Below, piece after piece: positions 43,501-55,500 of a DNA stretch of 64,000 nucleotides (positions within the stretch are counted from its first letter, which is position 1; every line of letters begins with the position of its first letter). The notes under the pieces are model-generated. The model was given only the letters and a program-made list of their open reading frames with translations, ran no database searches and was not told the DNA's origin. A program made the translations under genes and the position numbers. Source of the stretch: Rotaria macrura (Eukaryota > Rotifera > Eurotatoria > Philodinida > Philodinidae); NCBI GenBank assembly GCA_900239685.1, contig OENT01000523.1, positions 1 through 64,000 of the forward strand, written 5' to 3'.

Positions 43501-46500
43501 CGAGAGATTTGGTGCGCGTCTAGATGTGAGTGAGTGACGGTCTCGTTTGTTCATCTAATTGTTTTCGTTCTTTCAAATAAGACAAAAGTGAAAACCTGAT
43601 TGTGAAGATAATCACAGAATCTCCAAAGCCATTTATGAGAAAGACTTGTTAAAATTTGCTTGATTGGTTTTAGATCGATGCGAATCCATTGAACATTCCA
43701 ACAATCAGGCAGCGACGATAAATCAGTTAAGCAAGCCTTGAAAGAGAAGTTGCCCGTTGAATGAAAATAGAGGAAGGAAAGAAAGGTTTTCTCTCTCTTA
43801 CTTGATAAATTTTCATTTCGTTTTCGAATTCTTGTAGAAGAGGAATTTTTTGAAGGTCCTGCTTTTCATTGGTCGCACAAAGAAACGATCGTTCAACTTG
43901 ATCGATTAACTCCACGGTTGGAATTGAGCCCATCGAATAAACACTTCTGCAAACGGAAGGAAAAGGAAAGGGAAATTATTGAAATGAACCGGTGAGGGAA
44001 AGCAGTGATTCGAGTTCATGTGTGACGACGACATTTAATCATCGAACCTGTTAAGTATTGAAGCACTAGAAGATATTTATGGTTGTTTCGAAAAGTGATG
44101 AAAAGAGAAAAGAAGAGTAAAGTTAGTTCGGTGTTCTTCCCGCTCTCGTCCGCTTCAGCAACTCACCGTCGTCCGGCATCTTGCTCATTGAGAAAGTTTT
44201 TCGGTGTGGTTGATTTGACTCTCTTGTCACCATTTAGGAACAGCTCGAATGATTGATTGACGGGTAGTTTGTATAGGAATGAATATTGAGAAAATGCTTC
44301 AAACAATTTCAATGATTCGGAACACGTTGTCTCAATCAACTGTGCTATCTTATCTCGCAGTTCGGTAATCAAGGGATCGTCGTTTATCAATTGAGAATAT
44401 TTCATTGTGCTATCCTGACCGAGAACGTCGATTAGATCGCCACGGTTTATAAATGAATTAATCCATTGAGTTAAAACTTCGCCGAGACTAAATTCGCTGG
44501 TCAACGGAGCAAGCGCCGGTCGGAAGGTCAAGTCACAATCGTTCAATTGAACGACAATACTGATGACTTGCTGATCTTGATTGGTCATTGCGACTAGCAT
44601 ATTCTTCATGCTGATCAAGCTCGTCGCCTTGATTCCATTGAATACTAACGAATTCAAGTAATCCAAGTAGTTTAACCAGGACGGAGACGCTGAACTGACG
44701 GCGACGACCTTCAACGGGAAAAAACGACAAGTGAATTAAGTTCGCTTAAGAGATCAATGTCTCAACTAACTTTTGATATGTTGTCAACAAGTGCGTGAAT
44801 TCTGTGCCCGTCAATGATCAGCTTTTCGTTGAATACCGATTGCATGTTACTACGAAGAAGAATTCAATGTCGTTGTTCTTCGGCCGCGAAACAAGAAAAG
44901 TATCCGAGTGAACAAACGCTTACTTGTGCTTTTCGATTGTTTGTTGAAAGGTTGACAATTGAAATTCCTGAAAAATATCCGTTTCAGCATTTGACCAATT
45001 GAACGCCAATTGCTTTATTAATGACAAATCGTGTTGTACGATTTCGAGCGCTTTCGTTGCATCAAGATTTATTAAGCCATACGCTTGTTCAATGTAGTCA
45101 GACAGATGAATACTTTTCCACGTTATTTCGTTCAAACCACGACTCACCACCTTTCAACAGACAAAACGAGACACGCTTTCGTCTTCGGCAAAGAAAACTC
45201 CCTCTCCGTCCTACTTGATCGATTTGATTGAGTTTCGGCTCGAAAAGAAGTTTCTCTTCTAAGTCCATGTTTTCGACGAAATAATTATATTTTGTCGCTA
45301 TCGATCGAAGCCGTTCGACGTTCAAACTAAAGACGAAGTTCGTTCATTTTAAATTAACTTTTCCTCTTTCAACACGTCAATACCGAAGGGTTCGTTCATT
45401 GTCCAACAGTGGAATTAGTTCGCGAAATTTCCCGGGAACTTTTGCTTTCAGAGGTTCACCAGTTATGTAGCGAATCTCTCGTAATAAACGTTCAAGTGAA
45501 TTATCAATATTAACAACAACTCTGTCGAATTCATTGTTTTCACTTGTTATCGAGACCGTTTTCTAAATAAAAATATTCATTTTTACCTTAGGACAAACGT
45601 CGACCTCGTTCCAATCTAGTTCTTGGCAATGTGAGACATAATCTTCGACGGAGTTTATTTTTCAAAAATTCCACCTAGATCTAGTTTATACAGTTGAAAA
45701 CATTCGTTTGCCATGATAACATGTCAATGCTAGGGTAACACGAGAGTGTTTATCTCATGCATGCAATCGACATCGGAAGGAGCTTTATCCCTTTCTCGAA
45801 CAGAAATTAGTTAAACAAACAATTTCGAGACGATGATCGAAGTGAAACGTTCGTTGTCAACGGGGGAAAATTAAGATTGCATGCCGAAGTTTATCACACT
45901 AACTCGTAAGAGTTCATCAACGAACACGATTTCGTTTCAGGATTAGTCCTATTGCCTGTGGTTCAATAGTTTGTCAGCAGGTCGACTTGCTCCCGATATC
46001 GTGATTTTGCGGCAGTATCTTGCTGATTTCTATGAGACGAGCTTTCTTTCTCCACACTTTCTCACCATGAAGGACAAAGGAAAAGCTCTGTCAAACAAAC
46101 TGTATGAGTACACAAAGTTCAACTGTTCTGTTAGACAATTGAACGATACGCATTTAGATGTAGGTAGATGTATTGTTCGTCTTCTTGCATAAGCACCTCA
46201 TAACAAGGTAGCCTAGAAAAAGAACGAGAGAAGAGAACATGACGATTCTCGAACAATTCACGAATATGCCAATGACTTGTGAATGTCGCACAACTTTGTT
46301 ACAATCACAATTGCTCTTCAATCTAGATCAACGTGGAACTCTTGAACAATTATTTCGATTTTTCCATCAACATATTGTTTGAGAATAAGGCCGACGATAT
46401 CAACTGACGTTGAAACCCCATCAACAATATGAACAGATCGATCTCTCTGTGATACACTTATAACACACGTAGTCTCAGTGTACTTCCCATCTCGTTTCCT

Positions 46501-49500
46501 AGAGTTTGTCGGTCTGTTTTTCATTTTCCGTGACCTAACTGCGTCAGTCGGTGAATCTTTTACCTTTGATGATTCACAATCAAGAATGATTATTTAGAGA
46601 GAACATTTCTTCTGTTCATAAGATCCATAGAGGTCATGTCTTTGGAAAGTCTTTGACTTAAGCATCGGGTAAATATTCGAAAGCAATCCTCGTAGAGAGA
46701 TTTTTCGGTCTTGTCAATCCACCTTGGCGTGTAGGAGTGGGTAAGATAAAAACTAACTTGAGCAATTTTATGCCAGTTCATAAAAGTAGTCAAATATTAG
46801 TCATGACTAATCCTAAGAAGACTTTCATTCGGAGGAGATCGAGTTCAAGCCGAATTCAAATTATTCATCACAGTGAATTTTTCGTATTCTGAAGGCGTTA
46901 GTTGAGTCAATGTTCACCCAACGCTTGATACCAATCGAAAACCATCGGCATAGACAAATACGAACATTATGATCACGAGGAAGAAGAACAAGTTTTTCTC
47001 TTCTCAAACATTGTTAAAGAATCGGATAAACCAAAATATCATTTAAAGCATTATCTTCAAGAGATTAACAATGTTCACTAATGACAGAAACTACTACAAT
47101 AATATCACGCATACCGGATTTTAGGCGCATACGAACATCTCTACGGTAAAAAAACGTTGTCCGGGCAAATTATGAGTACGTCTCTCAATTGCACGATGTA
47201 TGCTGCCTGCTCGGTGTTCATGAGAAAACTAGGGACAAGAAAAAATGTAAACGTAGAAAAGAACTATTTGTCGAAGATTTGTCAATTTTGCCGTTAGATT
47301 TTAACGAAACGTTTACAGTGCTAGATGTCGCACATGGCCAGTACGGAGAGGTTGATTATTTAGCAGTTAAACAGTTATTGAGGTCCATTAAGAAAGAAAA
47401 TATTGTCAATAAAGTGTAAATTTATTTTACTGAGAAAATCGATATTCATCGTGGGCTTCGTGAAGATGAGCCGGGCTCTGAAATCGGTCTTTTCTCGAGT
47501 GAACAATGCTTTTGAAAATCTTAATACAATTGATTTGAGGAAGCACTTTTACGTTTAAATGAATATGAAAATGAGCTTCCCCTAGCAAATTCGCATTCTC
47601 TATTCAATGATCGACCAACACTTGTGAAAGGCGTTATCAAACACTAACACAGATCGATTCTTCGGGTCAATGCCCAAGAGAATCGGCTTATGATTCGGCC
47701 TTACTCAAAGCGGCGTATGATTTCATACGAAACTGGATGAGCACTACAGAACTAGAATACTTAAACCTTGCTGATATGACAACTCGATGGAACAGTTAGC
47801 TAACCTTCGTGAAACTATCTTGTTCACTTTTTTCTAAGAAGAAAATCTGGCGGATAGATTTCGAACTTTTTATTATCAATAGACATTATTGGCACGAATG
47901 AATCCATTCGAGAGTTTTTGTTTATGATCCATCGTTACGAACATAATATCAAAACTATGTCATACCAAAGAAGAATTTTTCAAATTAACGTCCACATCTT
48001 ATCCTACAAGTTCCCAACTTAAAATACATCAAAAACTCATTCGATCATAAAATATCAAAGTTTCGATAGTAGCTAATTCTTAAAACTATCAGAAACGCTA
48101 AGTAAAAGCGAATTTACGGCACAAGTATAGAAAAAAAGGATACTAGTGGGTTGTGTACGTGTGAAGAAAAAATAAAATAGCTTGATGCGATCCAGAATAA
48201 ATAGATCGAATCATGCAGTTGAACTGTGTGGTTTCTTTGTATGAAGAGGAGCTGAAAGAATATCAAGTTTTCACAACACAGCGACAGTTATCCGTATGAA
48301 CAGTGACTTATTCGCTTTGATGAACACTTTGTTGACAATAATATGACATTGCCAGTTTTGAGAGAATCTCTCATTTTTAATTCGCCGTGGAAATCGATCT
48401 ATTCATCGAGTCAGTTGAATAACGATCGATCAGGAACTGTATCGATGACAATACAAGCCATTCTGCTGACAACGAACTCACAGCGACGGGTGAAGTTCAA
48501 AACTCTCAATCATCACAGAGAAGTTTTTCATAAGACGATACTCTCAAACATCATCCGATGCAATTTCTTTCTCTTGTCAGAAAAGAACAGAAATTTAGTA
48601 AAAATATCTTCATATGCAATGACGTCGTTTTAATGCAATCTTTCGGTTCACTCCTCAATGAGAAATTTCAAATAGAAACCCCATTGGAAAGTAGGAAATA
48701 TAAAATACAGTGAATAACGTTGTCAGTTGAAGCGACTGATCATCACTCAGTTGTAATTTTTGAACGAATTCCCTCGATGATCATAATCTTGAATACATCT
48801 AACTGATTAAACTTGATCGCAGCAAATGTCACGCAACGATAACCTCCTCTCTCCTCGATTCGAACACACGACCTCCTATTATTAGGCTATTCGGAATTTC
48901 TCTTGCCGATCACCTTTCATTGACAATCGGTTTCTATTTTAGGGGAGAGTTCGGACGTTACATCAAAGAGAAAGCGATGTGCTCACGATCGACAAGAGAA
49001 TCGAGGATCTCCTTCTTAGTTGTTCGATTAAAAAAACGAAACTCACTTCAATCAAATCTCAATGAGACTAAGACACCAATTTTACAGTTGACTTTCTCTG
49101 GATCCTCTCCCACCGCCTGGCTCATCCAATGTTTACCAATCACTTTCTCCCCTTTTACCGGACAAACTTTGTGAATGTTGTCGTAAGATCTGAACTCAAT
49201 CAATTCAGCCATTCCCATATTCATGTTCTTCTCATTCGTCTAGATTAAACAGGTGATCTCATTATGAGTGATTGTCACCCTTACTACGAAGATTTCCTTG
49301 GATGACGACTGCCCAAACCAGAATAATCGAACGAGAAAATTCCTTCTTCTTCCACAGATGCTAAGGGTCTCGCAGACGGACTGATAAACACTTTCAATCT
49401 ACACTCACGTCTGTGTTATGCTGGTAGCTAAACGTCGGTTTGACAAAACATCAGTCGAATAATTCACTGACGATCGTTAGCCGAATCGTCAGAAGAAATT

Positions 49501-52500
49501 AAATCGGTGCTCTTTTGAACGGGTGAGCGAAAATGAAGTTTTCTTTTCCATTTCGATCTTTAAAACTGACTGAGCAAAGAGAAAAAGAATTCGTCCGTTA
49601 GAAAGCCAAAAGTGTCAACGAATCAATTTTGTCTTGCGAAGTAAATAAATAACGAATGAAAATTTGAAAGCAAACGATACGTACAAAAACAGGTTGAAGT
49701 AAGGCGTCCGAGATTTGACTTGTTGCTGATTCTTCTAATTGATAGTAAAGATCATCTTCGTTTCTAGAAAAACAAATATTCAATTCATTGCACACGTTTC
49801 CGTCGGGCACACGACAATGATGACAAATATGAACTTCGCCCGCTTCTCCATTGTTTCTCGAAAGAGAGATTTTCAAATGAAAACTGAACTCTCAAAACAC
49901 GGCCTCGTCAATAGCTCACAACTTGCCACAGAAACTATCAACATTTACTCGTCATTCGATTGTATTCTTATTAAAAATAAACAACAGAATCGCTATTAGT
50001 CAATGAATCCACTGGTCGGTTTTTGGGCGAACGCGACATGAATCATTGAGACCCGAGCGGGGAAGCAAAACATCTGCCCTCGTCTCACTCGTCACCTTTC
50101 GACGAGTCCTCTCCGCGGTTAACACGTGATGGGCTTGTGAAAACCGTCGAACGAATTTAGGTGCACATTCACGGCTACAGATTTCCGTTAAAACTACTTC
50201 CTTCGATTCTCAATGGGAAATTTTTGATTTGTAAAACTTCGTCTACGATAACTTCGATGAAACAACGTCGAGACATGGACCTAAGTCTCCTTCCAATTTC
50301 AAGATTTTAAAAAACGGACATTCTCGAAATCATCTGTGAGTCAGTTTTTGTTTCCTCAAAGTCTCGAGTCTCGGCACGAACTCGTTGAGAACGTGTCGAT
50401 GCTTTCGCTGAGACGATCAAGGCTGACTCTTATACCAGTATAGAGTTTCAGTCGAAATATCGAACAACCGTCATCGTTTACGAAAATCTCAAAAACAGAA
50501 ACATTAAAACTCCGATAATTTGTCCTTAACTTCACATACATCCGAATCCTTTGACGCCGACTTGAAATTCACGCGAAAAACAAGGTTTTCTTCGTCTCGA
50601 ACACTTTCGATTGGCTTCCACTTTTCGTGCTCATTTTAACTTATTCATCAATAATAAGTCAAGTCGATTTTCGATTGATCTTTCGTGTTCACATCAAATA
50701 AGTTGATTCTCTTACAAATACAGCGGTTAAGTAAGACGAGTCGTTTATGACTTAATACGCATAATTATGTATGTTGATTAGAGTCTTGGAGGAGTTCTCA
50801 TTGTGAGGCGCGAATAGACATCCTATTCGATATTTATGTTGTGCTCATGATTTTCTTTTATTATGATTGCTGAACAGAAAGCGAGATGCTCGTTGAAAAT
50901 GCATGCGAAGACTATCTCAGTTCTAATCTCAAAAAATCTAGTTCGTTCATGAAGACGGCATCAGCAAGGCGTCAATGTCGACGACTGAAAATCGAGGGAG
51001 TATTCAGAGAAGATTTAAGAATCTTCTTTCGGAAGTTGTTCGACGTAGGAAACATGGTTGGGGAATTCAAAATGTCTGTGACCACCGCACGATGACCGTT
51101 GTGTTCCCTTGACAGACATGTTTTGAGAAGAAGTGAATTGGGTTAACCAATGTTTAAGCTTTATCTTGTTGAAGGAGTCACTTTTCAAAAGGAAAGTCCT
51201 TTCTAATATTCTTGCGAAGTTTCTCGAACGTTAATCTGAGTTGAAGCAGACTGATCCTATGAATTCGGCATCGAACGTTTTGAACACTTATCTGAAGGTA
51301 GTTGGCAAGCATATTAGAATTAATTTAGTATGATCCAATGCAGAGGAAAGGAAACGCATCGTTATCGAATAGTTAGATAAATGAGCAACTCGAAAGTTTG
51401 TTCACCTGACTACCGTTACTGATAGTAATGAAAGGTGATCAATGTTTCACTTCCATGATTTCAGTCAATCTTGTGTCTAATTTAACACTGAACTAAGACT
51501 AAAAACAAAAGTGAACTGTCTTCTTGTTCACCGATGAGTTTCTGACGTATCGAAGATCATGAACTCGAAGGACTCGAACGTCGACGATAGGTGACGGGGA
51601 GGTCACTATTTACTCGCGAAAAAAGACAATCTGATAGATTGAGTCAATGCGAATGTTCACTCGAGTGCTTTAGAAACCGGTCGATCACGAATGAGCTGAG
51701 TGAAAAAAATGGAATTTTCTCCGAGGGATTAAAATAAAATCGAATGAAGAAGAAATCGTGAGAGTTTAAATTGAAACACGTGAGAAATCGACGAGCGAGT
51801 GCGTTGAGAGTTAAGGCTTATTTTAAAAGTTTCTCGCGTGAGAAACGATTAGACAACGGGCAAAGTCAATATTCCGAACGAACATTGTGATCTCGTCGAG
51901 ATCCTATTGAAATCGGTTGAATCTTCTGATCTAATGCCTATCTATTTTCGATATGGTAGAGCAAGAAAAGTCAAAAATCGACTAACCGTTGAATCTTATC
52001 TTTGGCATTTCTGTAGGCTTCTCGAATTTCCCATCCAATGTCGCTATTTATTATTTTCGGACAGAGTTCACTGAATTGGTTCATAAATAAATCAATCCTT
52101 TGCCTAAGGCCATACAGGTGAAGTAATTGCCTTGAAATGGGTGGCCAGTGAGAATAATTGATCGAGGGCGAACTGCTTAGTTGAGCTACTAATTGAAACT
52201 CTTGCTTGAGATTGTCGATGATCCATTGTTCTTCGTTTAGAAGTGCGCGTTGAACGACTTCTCTTTGATAAGCACCGTGAAACACATTTAACAAGGTTAA
52301 TTTACTTGCGAGTGTTGTCGCGCGTGAAAAGCATTGCCGCAAAATCCATGCTAACTCGTGTTCCGAATGCTTTAGTTCTGTTCTCAAACGAAAAAAAGCC
52401 ATGTCGAATTTATCATTATCCATTAGATGACTCAAATTCGGGCATTCATTATGAAATGTTTCAAGCGATTTCGATGATTTCAATTGTATATCGGCGAGCA

Positions 52501-55500
52501 TTGCGTCCATCGTACTCGTTAATGTACCGCCAAGACGAGCTGTTGCTGACAAGTCATTAAATTGACTTATTATAGATGTTAGTTCTTGAACGTCGTTGCA
52601 CCTAAATTACAGCTGTTATCTATTTATTTGTTTATTTATTTATTGTTCTTGCTCGATTGATTCTATTCGAATCTTCTTGTCTGCTCTACGTTGACGTCGA
52701 GAACTGGTTGCTTCTCCGTTTTAACGTCAAAGAAAAGAAACGACATCTTCACTAATTGCCGAAACCTCACAGGGGAAGTTCGACAGACGTCAACGTCTTT
52801 TCGTCGAAGGAAAAGATGATTTGATTGAATCTCGCTGGGTGAATATTTCGTTAAACGCGTGTCTTCTTCCCAACTTCAGCGAATGATGCTCTTGTTGCAT
52901 TCAACTATTTTAAATGGGACTAAAGAGTGGCAGATATTCAGTTGAAAGTCAACACAGAAGCGAAATCTAGGCGAGATTCTTCATTTTTCTTGTTGTGAAA
53001 ATCAGCGTTTTCGGACGAGTCGAAACGAGGAGAAGACCGATGAAAAACGCTAAATCGAATCTCGATCATCTATTACTTGACTTCACCACACGGGATGAAT
53101 CGACCAAACGAACCTGATCGTATTTCACAATCCGCATTTAGGATAACGTTTTACTTTTCGTCATTCGATTGTCAACTCGCCCGTTGAAATTCATCACTCT
53201 GGTAGAGGTGAACGAAGGACGAAGGTTTCCTATTTCGTTCTTCTGTCTTTGCTGGTCTCATCGTACGTTCAAAGATGACACATATGTCGATGACGTTTTG
53301 TCTTGTACTCATGCTCAGTCGGCACTGACGAGTTCACATTTCTCGAGATGAAACGTCGGCACAACAACAGTCAATCGAAAGCACTGAATCCTATCAGAGT
53401 TGCAATGACGCACAGCTGCCCCATGGCCATCTATGCTTGTGCACGTGCTAGATTCGTGAAATTTCTACGGTAGACTCGAATCTGTTCAACCATAAATCGA
53501 TGATTTTCACAGACGAGAAGATTCTTTCACTTAGGGTTTCATTCTTTATTTCGATTGTTAGACGTCGCTCAATAGTTTCTCTGCTATCAAGTTCTAAACT
53601 ATCGACGTAAAATATATCAGAGTGTAAAAGTTTAAAACAGTTAACTATGTGGTTGATCGTATATTTAATGAAAATAACTTTTTATCAGTGACCACACATT
53701 TGCGAATTCGTTTATCCTTACATTAGCCATTTATCCTCTTGAAATATTCTCATGCAGAACATGGTAAAAGGCAGCAGATCCTGTTTCACGTCGATTCTAT
53801 TCACTATTTATACGCGAGATCGAATAAATGAAAATAATCATGCAGAAGATTTTCTTAAAGCCATACTAAAGACGTTGACCCAACTAGAAATGCTCGTCGA
53901 GAAAGAGACAAACTCTGTGAATAATAAAGCGAACGACTGAGAATACTTCGACTCTTGTTTGAAAGAAGGCGTCGATGCTAAAAGAGACTTAACCGAAATG
54001 ACTTTTCCAACTGATATCTGTTTTATCCTCACTAAAGTTTCTAAGCGAGACTTTGTTTGCTTTCTAATTGGCTAAAAGTCCTGCTCGTGCATCCTCGTTC
54101 AACTTGTGTCGAATCGAAAGAAAGTTCTCCGTTTCGAATTGCTTACAATGGCATTTTCTTCCGTCTCCTATCGACAATAAGCAATCACTTCATCTCCTAT
54201 TCTTCGTTTAATATCATCGTAGAGAAAATCGATGTCGCGAGAAACGACCAGGAGTTTATCGTTTGGAAAAAGGAACTTTGCTCGTCGCATCTCAGCGCGA
54301 GAATCAATCAAATCAATTTGTTTGCCTTTGAAAATTGCACAAATCGTCATTGGTCTAAATTTGAAATAAAATCACGAGGCGTCTTGGTTTCTGAATTTCA
54401 ACGAATTGAAATTTCGAATCAAATAAGAACACTTCGAAGATTTTCTAAACGTTCATCTTCAAGTTTTTTTTGTAAATCTGACAGAATTCGTTTTCCTAAA
54501 AGAACGAAGTCGAACCTTTCAATAAGTGCATTGAGTGCTTGAAAACATTTGGCGTTTCTCGGCGGCCATGGACTTGACTTGCGGAGAACAGCATACGGAT
54601 CATTACTCGACGATATGTCTTTGTTCGGGTCTTTTTCTCCATATGGATTGACGTGCCAAATGAGCATTTTCGATGGATCGATCCTATTGACGAAACGACA
54701 AACAAAGACCGATGAAAAGAGACGAACGAATGAATCAAGCGAGAAAGAAAACGAATAAACAAACTTCTTCTCTGGAATCATGTATTTCGAATTGAGAGCG
54801 TCCGCTTTTTCTTTGTAATCCAAATAAGTTCCCCGGAACATGGCACAAATGGAAAGAGCATCTTTCAGCGTCATCGACGACTAGTTGAACAAAGAAAAAG
54901 AATGACAGAAACAATGTCGTTTTAGTTCTAAACGTCTAAACGAACGTTATTTGTCTTCGCCGAGATGTTATTGGCTATGATTTGTTTAGCTCGCAGGACG
55001 ATTTCGGAAGAGACGACTTCTAATAGTTGGCTGAATTTATCCTTCTGATGATAATAACTAAACGCAGCGAAGAAGACCGGTGAGATTTCGTCTCGCAAAA
55101 AACAAAAGCATACTGTGAATGTTGCCAAATGAGATAAAGAGTGTGCATTAACGACGGTAGATATGACAATATCTCATTCAGGCTGTTTGAGTTGTTTATT
55201 TGAAATATCCATGGTGACAATGTACTCACGAATGACAAATTTCGTTCGGCATGCGACACGGCCTTTGAATCAGTTCGCAATTTAAAACAAAATTCGAAAG
55301 AGAACGTTTCTTTGTCTTTTCTCGTAAACCTACCCGAGTTATTTCGAGTTTAATGTCCAAGAAAGAAGCTAAATAGGGTGAGCGATTTCTCGCTAAATTC
55401 TTGAGAACATCTTGAACGAATGGCGAGTCAAGTTGCACAAGTAAATTATTCAATTTATTGATTCTCGACGTCCACAATTGAACTTGATCTTTGATCGAGT

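Noticed and set aside
48840-48900. A tRNA gene on the minus strand (GTTCGAATC near 48,855)
   Set aside because: The T-loop-like word is present but the T stem does not pair, and no acceptor or anticodon arm can be drawn.
54168-54350. A frame (IFKGKQIDLID) as an extra dynein tail exon
   Set aside because: It fits a possible phase but would add about 25 residues where the family has none; exon 8 joins exon 9 directly with the right phase and better alignment.
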